DNA of 64,000 nucleotides from CAVRUF01 sp963716005 (GTDB lineage: Bacteria > Actinomycetota > Thermoleophilia > Gaiellales > Gaiellaceae), in NCBI GenBank assembly GCA_963716005.1, contig OY970285.1, positions 372,001 to 436,000 of the forward strand. Reading direction: 5' to 3'. Under the pieces are notes generated by a model. The model had not been told where the DNA came from and ran no database searches. It was given only the letters and a program-made list of their open reading frames with translations. Shown here in pieces: positions 15,973 through 25,039 of this stretch (positions are counted from its first letter, which is position 1; each line of letters opens with the position of its first letter). Made by a program: the position numbers and the translations under genes.

Positions 15973-17319
15973 GTGGGAAGCCGCATCCCCGTCTACTCGG
16001 GTCCATTCAAGAAGGCCCAGGCCGAGCGCCTGCTTTGGCGTGCCGGCTTCGGCCCGAAGCCGGGCGAGGCCGCGAAGGTCGCAAAGAAGGGGATGACGAA
16101 GGCGGTCCACGACCTCGTCTACCCGCCCAAGGCACGGCTCTACGGCCCGGCGCCGAGAGACGAGGATGGAGCGCCGATCGCGCCCAGGGACGCCTGGGGC
16201 CACGACCACCTCTGGTGGCTCGACCGGATGGTGCGCTCGAACCAGCCGCTCGTCGAGCGGATGACGCTCGTCTGGCACGACTGGTTCGCCACGTCGAACT
16301 CCGGCGTCGGCTCGCAGAAATGGATGCTGAACCAGAACTCGCTCTTTCGCCGCAGTGCGCTCGGGTCGTTCCAGACGCTGCTTCTGAACGTCACCAGGGA
16401 CCCGGCGATGCTGATCTGGCTGAACGGGACTCAGAACACGAAGTGGAGCCCGAACGAGAACTACGCGCGCGAGGTGATGGAGCTCTTCACCCTCGGCGCC
16501 GGGCGCGGCTACACCGAGGACGATGTTCGTGAGCAGGCCCGCGCGCTGACCGGCTGGCGCAACGACTGGGAGGAAGGCGAGGGCGACGTCAACTTCCGCT
16601 ACGACCCGAACCGCCACGACACCGGCCAGAAGACCGTGTTCGGCAAGAAGGGCAACTACGACTGGCAGGACGCCTGCAGGCTGTGCATCCAGAACCCGAA
16701 GCACGCGTCGTTCTTCGTCACCAAGCTCTGGAGCTACTTCATCCCGACGACGCCGTCGAAGACGACCGTCGCGCAGCTCACGGCGATCTACAAGCGCAAC
16801 GGCTACAAGGTGCGGCCGGTCGTGGCCGCGATCCTGAGGCACCCGACCTTCTACAAGGGGCCCCGCATGATGAAGCCCCCCGTCGTCCAGGTCGCCGGCA
16901 TGCATCGCGCGCTTCGGCGCGGCGTCGACACCGAGTCCTGGGCCTGGATCGCCGACCTCGACGGACAGCGCCTCTTCTTCCCGCCGAACGTTGCGGGCTG
17001 GGAGGACGACCGCTGGCTCGACACATCGACGCTTCGGGGCCGCTGGACGGCCGCGAACTACGCGGCGTATCCGTACGTGCTCGACACCGACAAATGGAGC
17101 GGGAAGCTCCCGACCGACCCCGAGAAGCTCGTCAACCGCGCGCTCGCCTTCTGGGGCAACCCGACGATGACCTGGAACGGGCGCAACGCCCTCAAGGGGT
17201 TCGTCAAGGCGGCCATGTCCGATGCCGATCAGAACTGGAAGGAAGAGACCTACCCGGTGCTGATCGTGAACGCGCTGCGGTTGCTCATCGCCGTCTCCCC
17301 CGATTACCAGACCTGCTGA
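15973..17319 (+). CDS. DUF1800 family protein
   Basis: A 448-residue protein. The GTG at 15973 is the best start because the family N-terminus follows at once ('AERLLWRAGFGPKPGEA'). Further DUF1800 marks are 'RMTLVWHDWFATS', 'NENYAREVMELFTLG', 'ALTGWR' and 'FPPNVAGWE'. DUF1800 proteins are usually encoded next to DUF1501 proteins and are thought to be exported or periplasm-associated, with unknown chemistry. No signal peptide is visible on this one. Its stop TGA overlaps the ATG of the DUF1501 gene. Confidence 0.88.
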   Translation: MGSRIPVYSGPFKKAQAERLLWRAGFGPKPGEAAKVAKKGMTKAVHDLVYPPKARLYGPAPRDEDGAPIAPRDAWGHDHLWWLDRMVRSNQPLVERMTLVWHDWFATSNSGVGSQKWMLNQNSLFRRSALGSFQTLLLNVTRDPAMLIWLNGTQNTKWSPNENYAREVMELFTLGAGRGYTEDDVREQARALTGWRNDWEEGEGDVNFRYDPNRHDTGQKTVFGKKGNYDWQDACRLCIQNPKHASFFVTKLWSYFIPTTPSKTTVAQLTAIYKRNGYKVRPVVAAILRHPTFYKGPRMMKPPVVQVAGMHRALRRGVDTESWAWIADLDGQRLFFPPNVAGWEDDRWLDTSTLRGRWTAANYAAYPYVLDTDKWSGKLPTDPEKLVNRALAFWGNPTMTWNGRNALKGFVKAAMSDADQNWKEETYPVLIVNALRLLIAVSPDYQTC

Positions 17320-18686
17320 TGTCCTCCTGTTCCTGCAACGAGTTCTCCCGCTCCGCCTTCGTGCGGAAGTCGGTCGCGACCGCGGGGAACGGCCTGCCCA
17401 CGATCGAGCCGGGCATGCCGCTTCCGGCCGGGTCCGGACTGGACCGCGCCAGCTTCCTCCTGCGCGCCGCCGGCCTCGCCTTCGCGGTCTACGGCGCCGG
17501 CAAGCTGCCGCTCGGGCTCTTCGAGTCGGGCATCGCGAACGCGCAGACCGCGACCAATCCGATCCTCGTCTCGGTCTTCCTGGAGGGCGGGGCCGATTCG
17601 CTCTCGATGCTCTTCCCGGCCGGGAACGCGACCTACCAGCAGCTTCGCCCTGGCCTTGCGCTGCCGGCCGACCAGGGCCAGGTCTTCTCCGAGGACACGA
17701 GCCTGCACTGGCATCCGTCGCTCGCGCCGCTGGCGCAGCTCCACGGCGAGGGCAAGGTCTCGGTCATGCCAGCGATCGGCTACACGAACGCCGACCAGTC
17801 GCACTTCACTTCCCGCCACTACTGGGAGGTCGGCGCCACGAACGTCGGTATGCGCACCGGCTGGATGGGACGCTACCTCGACGTCGCCGGATCGATGGAC
17901 AACCCGCTCCAGGGGCTCGCGCTCTCCTACTCGCTCGCGCCCGCGCTCGCGTCGGCCAAGGTGCCGATCGCGGCCGTGTCCAAGGTGGACGAGTACGACT
18001 ACTGGGCGGGCGGCGTCTGGGGCGACGTCGAAGGACGGATGCTCGACGCGCTCGGCACGTTCAGGGGCGGCTCGGATCCGGCGGCGCAGAAGGTGGCCAA
18101 GGTCACGAACCAGGCCGCGCAGCTTCGCACCCAGCTCAAGCCGTTCGAGGACGGCGAGTTCGGCACCACCGTCGCGTACCCGACCGGCAACGACCCGTTC
18201 CCGGAGCGCCTGGCCGGCCTGGCCGCGCTGATCCACGCGGGGCTGCCGCTTCGCTGCGTCTCGGTGAGCGCGCCCGGCATGTACGACACGCACGCCGACC
18301 AGCCCACGGAGCTCTCCAATTCGCTCGCTCTCACGGCCGCCTCGCTGAACGCGTTCCAGCGCGACCTCGAGGCGCGCGGCATCGCCGACCGCGTGCTCGT
18401 CCAGGTCTGGAGCGAGTTCGGCCGCCGCGCCGAGCAGAACGGCTCGAACGGCACCGATCACGGCGCGGCGGGCATGGGCTTCCTGATCGGCTCGCGCGTC
18501 AAGGGCCAGATGCTCGGGGAGTTCCCCGGCCTCACCTCGGGTCTCGACAACGACGGCAACCTGAAGGCGACGTTCGACTACCGCTCGCTCTACTGCTCGC
18601 TGCTCGAGCAGTGGTTCGCGACCGACGCCGCGCAGGTCATCCCGAACGCGTCCGGCTTCGCCCGCCCGGCGCTCCTCAAGCCGTAA
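17319..18686 (+). CDS. DUF1501 family protein (alkaline-phosphatase-fold, partner of DUF1800)
   Basis: A 455-residue protein with an ATG in the TGATG overlap with the DUF1800 gene. The N-terminus is Cys-rich ('MSSCSCNEF') before a hydrophobic export-like segment preceded by 'LDRASFLLRAAGLAFAVYG'. The core has 'FLEGGADSLSMLFP', 'HWHPSLAPL', 'DTHADQ' and 'QVWSEFGRRAEQNGSNGTDH', matching the sulfatase/phosphatase-like fold of DUF1501. The catalytic function is unknown. Its TAA overlaps the ATG of the cupredoxin gene, so all three are translationally coupled. Confidence 0.88.
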   Translation: MSSCSCNEFSRSAFVRKSVATAGNGLPTIEPGMPLPAGSGLDRASFLLRAAGLAFAVYGAGKLPLGLFESGIANAQTATNPILVSVFLEGGADSLSMLFPAGNATYQQLRPGLALPADQGQVFSEDTSLHWHPSLAPLAQLHGEGKVSVMPAIGYTNADQSHFTSRHYWEVGATNVGMRTGWMGRYLDVAGSMDNPLQGLALSYSLAPALASAKVPIAAVSKVDEYDYWAGGVWGDVEGRMLDALGTFRGGSDPAAQKVAKVTNQAAQLRTQLKPFEDGEFGTTVAYPTGNDPFPERLAGLAALIHAGLPLRCVSVSAPGMYDTHADQPTELSNSLALTAASLNAFQRDLEARGIADRVLVQVWSEFGRRAEQNGSNGTDHGAAGMGFLIGSRVKGQMLGEFPGLTSGLDNDGNLKATFDYRSLYCSLLEQWFATDAAQVIPNASGFARPALLKP

Positions 18687-19060
18687 TGCGTCGCTTCGCG
18701 TGCATCGGCTTCGCGCTGGCGGCGCTCATCGCCCTGCCCGCGTTCGGCCGCGCAGAGGCCGCGACTGCGTTCCCGACGCGGATGCAGATCTCCGGGGACG
18801 AGTACTGGGTCACGCTCTCGCGGCTCAAGGTTCCGACCGGCAAGGTGAAGATCGAGTTCGTGAACTACGGCGAGGATCCGCACGACGTGAAGCTGCGCCG
18901 GTTCGGCAGGAAGACGGTCTACTCGATCCCGAAGACCGAGTCGGGCGAGCGCGCCATCCGGACGTTCAAGCTGATCCCGGGCCGCTACCACGTGTGGTGC
19001 GCGATCACCGACCACAAGCAGAAGGGCATGTACGCCGTTCTGCGCGTGAAGCGCCGCTAG
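18686..19060 (+). CDS. Secreted cupredoxin-like (blue copper) protein
   Basis: A 124-residue protein with a signal peptide (about residues 1-26, ending 'GRAEAAT'). The mature domain has a complete type-1 copper ligand set: His in 'YGEDPHDVKL', then Cys, His and Met in 'YHVWCAITDHKQKGMY'. It should carry copper and transfer electrons or bind copper outside the membrane. It is coupled (TAATG) to DUF1501, which suggests the DUF1800/DUF1501 pair has a redox or copper-dependent role here. Confidence 0.82.
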   Translation: MRRFACIGFALAALIALPAFGRAEAATAFPTRMQISGDEYWVTLSRLKVPTGKVKIEFVNYGEDPHDVKLRRFGRKTVYSIPKTESGERAIRTFKLIPGRYHVWCAITDHKQKGMYAVLRVKRR

Positions 19061-19527
19061 CTTCGGCGTAGGAGCTTCACGCCGAGCAGCTCGGCGAGCG
19101 ACTCGCCGCCCCAGCGCATGACCGTGTTGTGGCTCCACGCGAACACGGGCCGCGCGACCGGGGCGAGCGCGTTCATCCACGGCCTCGTCGTGCGGACGTC
19201 CCATTCGTAGTTCACGGTCGTCACACCGTCGCCCGAGAACGTCCAGCGGCCCATGCCCTCGAGCTCGCCGACCGCGATTCCCTCGAGCACGTCCGGCTTC
19301 TCCACGCGCGTAGTCGTGATCTCGAAGCGCACGGTGTAGGGGAGGATCGAGCGCCAGCGGTGGCTGTAGACGGCGCCAATCTCGTCGCCGTTGCCGCGTG
19401 ACTCCTCCATCACGCACTGAACCCCGCGCCACCATTCGGGCCAGCGGTCGATGTCGTGGATCGCGTCCCAGACGGGATCGCGCGGCGCGTCGAGCACCCA
19501 GGTGGTTACAAAGCGGTAGGCGGCCAT
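19057..19527 (-). CDS. SRPBCC (polyketide cyclase-like) protein
   Basis: A 156-residue protein beginning 'YRFVTTWVLDAPRDPVWDAI' with 'IDRWPEWWRGV', the usual SRPBCC N-terminus. Later segments are beta-rich and there is a C-terminal helix. It binds a hydrophobic ligand of unknown identity. It is the last gene of the minus-strand operon, 2 bases after the zincin gene, and overlaps the convergent cupredoxin stop by 4 bases. Confidence 0.82.
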   Translation of the reverse strand: MAAYRFVTTWVLDAPRDPVWDAIHDIDRWPEWWRGVQCVMEESRGNGDEIGAVYSHRWRSILPYTVRFEITTTRVEKPDVLEGIAVGELEGMGRWTFSGDGVTTVNYEWDVRTTRPWMNALAPVARPVFAWSHNTVMRWGGESLAELLGVKLLRRS

Positions 19528-19529
19528 CT

Positions 19530-19862
19530 CTACTCCCAGCCAAGTTCGCGCAAGCGGTCTTCTTGGATTCCGAAGTGGTGCCCGATCTCGTGGAGCACGG
19601 TGACGCGGATCTCGTGCTCGAGCTCGGCCGGGTCGTCGCCGAAGTCCTCCTCGAGCGGCCGGCGGTAGATCTCGATCGTGTCGGGGAGGCCGCTGTAGTC
19701 CGCCGTGCGTTCGGTCAGCGCTACCCCGGTGTAGAGCCCGTACAGGTCGGGATCCTCAGGGTTCTCGTCCTCGACGAGGATGGCGACGTTCGACATCGCC
19801 TCGCGCAGGTCGTCGGGCAGAGAGTCGATCGCGCGCCGGACGTGCTCCTCGAACGTGGCCAC
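19530..19862 (-). CDS. Metallopeptidase-like (zincin_1, HExxH) small protein
   Basis: A 110-residue protein. The GTG at 19862 gives the family start 'ATFEEHVRRAIDSLPDDL'. The C-terminus has the zinc motif HEIGHHFG. Members of this family (PF06262-like) are short cytosolic predicted proteases of unknown substrate. The middle 'DPDLYGLYTGVALTER' and 'PDTIEIYRRPLE' are typical of it. It is placed 5 bases after argF and 2 bases before the SRPBCC gene. Confidence 0.82.
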   Translation of the reverse strand: MATFEEHVRRAIDSLPDDLREAMSNVAILVEDENPEDPDLYGLYTGVALTERTADYSGLPDTIEIYRRPLEEDFGDDPAELEHEIRVTVLHEIGHHFGIQEDRLRELGWE

Positions 19863-19867
19863 CGGCC

Positions 19868-20806
19868 CTACTGAATCACAAGCGCCATCAGCGCCTTCTG
19901 CGCGTGCAGGCGGTTCTCGGCCTGGTCCCACGCGGCAGAGCGCTCGCCGTGGAGGACGTCCTCGGTGACCTCTTCGCCGTAGTGCGCCGGCAGGCAGTGC
20001 ATGACGATCGCGCGCTGCGACGCCCGGCCGAGGATGCGCTGGTCGATCTGGAAGCCCTTCAGGTCGGCGAGGCGCTTCTCACGCTCGTCGTCCTGGCCCA
20101 TGCTCGTCCAGACGTCGGTGTAGAGGACGTCTGCTCCGGCTGCGCCCTCGACCGCGTCGTGAACGATCTCTACGGTCGCGTTCCACGGATCCGCGGCCGC
20201 GCGGGCCCAGCCCACGACCTCGGCGCTCGGCTCGTAGCCCTCGGGGACGGCGGCGACGAAGTTCGCGCCCAGCTTCGCGCAGGCGACCATCAGCGAGTGG
20301 CAGACGTTGTTGCCGTCGCCGAGGTAGGCCACGCGGACGCCGGTCAGCTCGCCGAAGCGCTCGCGGATCGTCATCACGTCGGCGAGCGCCTGGCACGGGT
20401 GGAAGTCGTCTGTCAGCCCGTTGATCACCGGGATCGAAGAATGCTTCGCCAGCTGGTCCACGTCGGACTGCTTGAACGTGCGGATCATGATTCCGTCGAC
20501 GTAGCGGGAGAGCACCATGGCCGTGTCCTTGATCGTCTCGCCGCGCCCGAGCTGCAGGTCGTTCGCGCTCAGGTAGAGCCCGGTGCCGCCGAGCTGCCAG
20601 ATGCCGGTCTCGAAGCTGACGCGTGTCCGCGTGGACGGCTTCGAGAAGATCATCCCGAGCGTCCGGTTCTCGAGAGGCTTGTCGTAGATCCCCTGCTTGA
20701 GTCGCGCCTTGAGGCGGTCGGCGTGGTCGAGGACGGTGACGAGGTCCTCGCTCGCCCAGTCGTTCACGCGCAGGAAGTCGCGGCCTTTGAGCTGGACGGG
20801 GATCAC
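19868..20806 (-). CDS. argF: Ornithine carbamoyltransferase
   Basis: A 312-residue protein with a GTG start. The carbamoyl-phosphate motif STRTR ('SKPSTRTRVSFE'), the HPCQ motif ('FHPCQALADVMTI') and the ornithine-side 'HCLPAHYGEEV' are all intact. It catalyses carbamoyl phosphate + ornithine <-> citrulline + phosphate. It follows carbamate kinase by 12 bases on the same strand with no other arginine biosynthesis gene nearby. A catabolic or carbamoyl-phosphate-recycling role is therefore at least as likely as arginine synthesis. Confidence 0.95.
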   Translation of the reverse strand: MIPVQLKGRDFLRVNDWASEDLVTVLDHADRLKARLKQGIYDKPLENRTLGMIFSKPSTRTRVSFETGIWQLGGTGLYLSANDLQLGRGETIKDTAMVLSRYVDGIMIRTFKQSDVDQLAKHSSIPVINGLTDDFHPCQALADVMTIRERFGELTGVRVAYLGDGNNVCHSLMVACAKLGANFVAAVPEGYEPSAEVVGWARAAADPWNATVEIVHDAVEGAAGADVLYTDVWTSMGQDDEREKRLADLKGFQIDQRILGRASQRAIVMHCLPAHYGEEVTEDVLHGERSAAWDQAENRLHAQKALMALVIQ

Positions 20807-20818
20807 AGTCGCGAGATC

Positions 20819-21730
20819 TTACGGAACGATGCGGGTGCCCGTTCGGCCTTCGGCGAGCGCCTCGGCGCTCGTGATCTCGACCTCGCCGCCGGTTTCCCGC
20901 ACGAAGTTGAAGGCGGCTTCGACCTTCGGCCGCATCGAGCCGGCAGGGAGGTCGTCGAGCAGCGCGTCGTCCTTTCCTGGCGAGAGCGTCTCGAATCGCT
21001 CCGCCTCGTCGGTGCCGAAGCCGCGGTAGACGCCGTCCACCTGCGTGACGATGAGGAGCTTCGCCGCACCGAGTCCCGTGGCGAGGAGCGCCGACGCCAG
21101 ATCCTTGTCGATCACGGCGTCGATCCCGTCGTGGCGGTTCTCCCGCGCGACCACGGGGATGCCGCCACCGCCGACCGCGCAGACCGACGCGCCGGTCGCG
21201 ACGAGCGCGCGGATCGACTCGAGCTCCAGGATCTCGAGTGGCTTGGGCGAGGCGACGACACGGCGCCAGCCCCGGCCCGAGTCCTCCTTCATCGCCCAGC
21301 CGCGGTGCTTTTCGAGCTGCTCGGCCTGCTGCTCGTCGTAGAACGGCCCGACCGGCTTGGTCGGGTTCGTGAAGGCGGGATCGTCCTCGGCCACGCGGAC
21401 GCGGGTGACGAGGACGGCGACCGGCCGCTCGGCGATCTGCGGGAGCTCCGAGGCGACGAGCGCGCCGACCTCGGCCTGTGTCTGCGCGACCGCGACGTAG
21501 AGCGGAAGTTGCGGGGCCTCCTTCGCGCCGAGCTCCTGGCGCAGCAGCTCGTTCCCGACCTGGGGGCCGTTCCCGTGCGTGATCACGACCGGACCGGCCC
21601 GGAGGACGGGCTCGAGTGCCGCGAAGGTGTCCGCGAGGTTCGCGCGCTGTTCGGCGGCCGTGCCGCGCTCGCCTTTGCGCAGGAGTGCATTGCCGCCCAG
21701 GGCGACGACGGTCAGCTGCGGGGCGCTCAC
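20819..21730 (-). CDS. arcC: Carbamate kinase
   Basis: A 303-residue protein with a GTG start and the amino-acid-kinase N-terminus 'VVALGGNALL'. Further family motifs are 'PVVITHGNGPQVGNELLRQE', 'VGGGGIPVV' and 'DAVIDKDLASALLA'. The enzyme makes ATP from carbamoyl phosphate and ADP, releasing carbamate. It sits between a COG2403 GTPase and ornithine carbamoyltransferase, without an arginine deiminase gene in the window. Confidence 0.95.
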   Translation of the reverse strand: MSAPQLTVVALGGNALLRKGERGTAAEQRANLADTFAALEPVLRAGPVVITHGNGPQVGNELLRQELGAKEAPQLPLYVAVAQTQAEVGALVASELPQIAERPVAVLVTRVRVAEDDPAFTNPTKPVGPFYDEQQAEQLEKHRGWAMKEDSGRGWRRVVASPKPLEILELESIRALVATGASVCAVGGGGIPVVARENRHDGIDAVIDKDLASALLATGLGAAKLLIVTQVDGVYRGFGTDEAERFETLSPGKDDALLDDLPAGSMRPKVEAAFNFVRETGGEVEITSAEALAEGRTGTRIVP

Positions 21731-21806
21731 TTGACCAGGCGGCGCCGGCGAACGTTCGGCTTCGGTCGCATCCGATTCAGTTCCGGAGCGGAAAACCGCT
21801 TCCTGC

Positions 21807-23123
21807 CTAGATGATCCCCCGCGCCTTGAGGATGCTCTCGATCGTCGGCTCGCCGATCTCGTCCAGCTTGTACGTGACCCGCAGCGCCGGCTTATCGATC
21901 TCCACGATCCGCCGCAGGTCGATCGGCGTCCCGATGAGGACGACGTCCGCGTCCGAGCCGTTGATCGTCGCGCCGAGCTCGGCGGTCTGCTTGTCGCCGT
22001 AGCCCATCGCCGGGAGGAGCTCGGTCATGTGCGGGTACTTGGCATACGTGTCCCTGATCGATCCGACCGCGTAGGGCCGCGGGTCGACGAGCGAGCCGGC
22101 GCCGTTCGCCCGGGCGGCGAGCACGGCGGCGCCGTAGGCCATGTCCCCATGCGTCAGCGTCGGGCCGTCCTCGACGGCGAGGACGCGCTTGCCCGCGATC
22201 TCGCCGGCGTCGCCCTCGACCGTGAACGGCGAGTTGGCGCGGACGATCTCGGCGTTCGGATTCAGCTCGGCGATCGACGCGAGCACCGCCTCGACGCCCT
22301 CGGCGGGCGCGGAGTCGAGCTTGTTGATCACGCAGACGTCGGCCATGCGCAGGTTGGTCTCGCCCGGGTGGTAGCGGCGCTCGTGCCCGGCGCGGTGCGG
22401 GTCGACGACCACGATGTGCACGTCCGGGTGGATGAACGGCGTGTCGTTGTTCCCGCCGTCCCAGAGGATCACGTCCGCTTCGTCCTGGGCCCGCTCGAGG
22501 ATGGCGCCGTAGTCGATCCCGGCGAAGACGAGATTGCCCTCGGCGAGATGCGGCTCGTACTCCTCGCGCTCCTCGATCGTGCAGTCGTTCGCCTCCAGAT
22601 CGTCGTACGTCTCGAACCGCTGCACGGCCTGGCGCACGAGGTCGCCGTACGGCATCGGGTGGCGCAGCACCGCGACGCGCTTGCCGGCGTTGCGGAGGAC
22701 GGCGGCGGTGTGCCGCGTCGTCTGGCTCTTGCCGGAGCCCGTACGGACGGCGCAGATGGCGATCACGGGCTTCGTCGCCTTCAGCTCGGTGGCGCGCGGC
22801 CCCATCAGCCGGTAGTCGGCGCCCGTGGCGAGGACGCGCGAGCCGATGTGCATGACGTGCTCGTGCGAGACGTCGGAGTAGGCGAAGACGACCTCGTCGG
22901 CCTCCTCCCGGGCGATCACGTCCTCGAGCTCCTCCTCGGCGACGATCGGGATCCCGCTTTCGTAGCCGGGCCCCGCCAGCTCGGGCGGGTAGACGCGCCC
23001 GTCGATGTCGGGGATCTGCGTGGCGGTGAAGGCGACGACGCGAACGTCCTCGTTTCCCCGGAAGGCCACGTTGAAGTTGTGGAAGTCACGGCCGGCTGCA
23101 CCGGCGATCACGACGCGTCTCAT
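21807..23123 (-). CDS. COG2403 GTPase, cyclic 2,3-diphosphoglycerate synthetase-like
   Basis: A 438-residue protein. The ATG at 23121-23123 overlaps the upstream peptidase stop (ATGA) and gives the family start 'MRRVVIAGAAGRDFHNFN'. A Rossmann-like N-terminal half is followed by a P-loop 'VRTGSGKSQTT' and 'DVILWDGGNNDTPF' and 'VCVINKLDSA', i.e. a SIMIBI-type NTPase. The family is annotated as cyclic 2,3-diphosphoglycerate synthetase from an archaeal enzyme. In bacteria it is often found beside arcC and argF genes, as here, so the real bacterial role may differ. Confidence 0.85.
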   Translation of the reverse strand: MRRVVIAGAAGRDFHNFNVAFRGNEDVRVVAFTATQIPDIDGRVYPPELAGPGYESGIPIVAEEELEDVIAREEADEVVFAYSDVSHEHVMHIGSRVLATGADYRLMGPRATELKATKPVIAICAVRTGSGKSQTTRHTAAVLRNAGKRVAVLRHPMPYGDLVRQAVQRFETYDDLEANDCTIEEREEYEPHLAEGNLVFAGIDYGAILERAQDEADVILWDGGNNDTPFIHPDVHIVVVDPHRAGHERRYHPGETNLRMADVCVINKLDSAPAEGVEAVLASIAELNPNAEIVRANSPFTVEGDAGEIAGKRVLAVEDGPTLTHGDMAYGAAVLAARANGAGSLVDPRPYAVGSIRDTYAKYPHMTELLPAMGYGDKQTAELGATINGSDADVVLIGTPIDLRRIVEIDKPALRVTYKLDEIGEPTIESILKARGII

Positions 23124-24614
23124 GCCCGCAGAGGCTCCTTTGCTCGTTCGACGATGGACTCCAAATCGAGGGCGGATCCTGTCACGTCGCGGAGCATCTC
23201 GTCCGCGGTAACGCGCTGCCCCTCGTGCCAAAGCTCACGGAGCAGCGATCCGGCCTCGCGGCGCGCAAACCACGCGGTGCCGAACTGCTCGCGCAGGAAG
23301 AGCTGGATCTGCGCCTCGAACGCCCACGAGCGGACGTAGCAGGAGGCGTAGAACCCGGCGTCCACGTCGGCGAGGTAGTCGGCCGGGGACGGATGGATCT
23401 TGGTCGCGTCGCCGAGCAGCTCGACGTAGCGGTCGGCCATTCCCGCCGGGTCCGGGCTCTGGTGGAGCTCCAGCTCGTAGAGCACCTTGGCGGCGTAGCG
23501 GCGCAGCGCGTAGAGGCGGATGGCGGCGTTCTCGGCGGCGAACTCGTGCGGGCCGGCCGAAGTCGAGGCGGCGCTCGAGCCAGACGGGGTCGTCCACGAG
23601 GCGTTCGAGGAGCGCGGCCCAGCCCTCGGTGACCGAGTTGTCGCCGAGGCGGCGCGCCTCGAGCGGGAGATCGGCGGACGTGTGCGCGAAGTGCTCGGTG
23701 TGCCCGGCCTCGTGGAAGAGCGCGTGCCAGTCGTCCGGGCCGCCCATCGGCTGGATCACCAGGACGACCCGGCCGGGAACCTCGATCGGCGAGCAGAACG
23801 CGCGCGGGCTCTTGTTCGGCCTTGCTTCTACGTCGAGCTCCACGTTCGGCTGCGCGGCGAGGTCGATCCCGAGGTCGGCGAGCGTGCCCGTGAGCGCGGG
23901 CAGCATCGCGTCCGCCGGGAAGCCCGAGTCCCATTCGTTCCCGCGCAGGAGGCGAAGGAGGTCCGGACGCGTCGCCTGGTCGAGCGTGAGCCCGAGCCGG
24001 TCGCGGAAGAGCTTGTCGAACGAGCGGACGTAGAGCTCCTCGGTCATCTCCAGGAGGCCCTCGCACGACTCGCCCAGGGCGGCCAGCCGGAAGTCGAAGC
24101 GCTCGTACAGCTCGCGGTAGCTCGGCGCGCCCAGTGCGGCGATCCCTTCGCCGATCGTGTCGAGCGCGCGGCGGTAGATCGGGTTCAGCCGCTCCTCGAC
24201 GACCTCGGCGCGCGCAGCCTCGAGCCGCAGTCGCCGCTCGCGGTCGGGCTCGTTCGCGACCTCGGAGCGCAGCAGGCGGTAGCCGATCGTGTCGCCGTCG
24301 ACCTCGACCTCGAGCGTCGCCTCGAGCTCGGCGAGCGCCTCGGTGTCCTCGCGGGTCAGGTTTCCGAGGTAGCCCTCGCAGGCGAAACGCCAGAGCTCGG
24401 TCGTCGCCGCGCCCGACTCGATGGAGGCTTCGAGCGCCCGGCAGGCGTCGAGCGTCATCAGGTCGCCGTGCCGCTCGTAGAGCTCCTCGAGGGCCAGCTC
24501 GTCCTTCAGGCCGGCGAAGTGGAGGTAGTACTCCTCGTCGATCGACGCGAGGAACCGATCGGCCTCCTCGCGGTACCGGTCGACGGCGCCGCTTTCCCAG
24601 GAGGCCGTGCTCAT
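23120..24614 (-). CDS. M3/oligoendopeptidase-like HExxH metallopeptidase, frameshifted
   Basis: Read across one frameshift this is a ~497-residue protein from the ATG at 24612-24614. The long helical N-terminal part leads to a zinc motif in 'ALFHEAGHTEHFAHT' (HEAGH) and a downstream 'SVTEGWAALLERLV' with the third-ligand Glu, as in thimet/oligoendopeptidase-type enzymes. The shift lies at about 23564-23575, where an extra C in GGCCCGC breaks the frame. Removing it restores 'RPHEFAAENAAIRLYALR'. Its stop overlaps the COG2403 start, so it heads the arcC-argF operon. Confidence 0.75.
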
Positions 24615-24636
24615 CGGTCGCGTAGGATAGCCCGCC

Positions 24637-25039
24637 ATGTTGAGGGACTTCGAGTTGCGCACCGAGCGCAAGACGCAGGCGGTCGAGATCACGAGCCAGG
24701 TGCGCGAGACCCTCGGCGATCTCGGCGACGCGTGCGGCGGTCGTCGTGTGGGTTCCGCACACGACCGCGGGGATCATCGTGCAGGAGCATGCCGACCCGG
24801 CGGTCGGCCGCGACTTCGAGCGCTCGATGGCGAAGATCGTCTCGGACGACTGGGACTGGGAGCACATCGAGGAGGGCGACGAGAACCCGTCCTCCCACGT
24901 GCGCGCGGCGCTCACCGCGACGTCGATCGTCATCCCGGTCGCGAACGGCGACCTCGCGCTCGGCACGTGGCAGGGGATCTTCTTCTGCGAGTTCGACGGG
25001 CCGCGCACGCGGCGCGTGCTCGTCGCGTCTCTGAGCTAA
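24637..25039 (+). CDS. yjbQ: YjbQ/UPF0047 family protein, frameshifted
   Basis: Read across one shift this is a ~133-residue protein from the ATG at 24637. The N-terminus 'FELRTERKTQAVEITSQV' joins, after an extra base at about 24731, to 'VPHTTAGIIVQEHADPAV', 'DDWDWEHIEEGDENPSSHV' and 'LALGTWQGIFFCEFDGPR', the complete UPF0047 pattern. The family is associated with thiamine-phosphate synthase activity as a secondary enzyme. It is divergent from the peptidase operon and its stop overlaps the convergent transporter stop. Confidence 0.85.
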
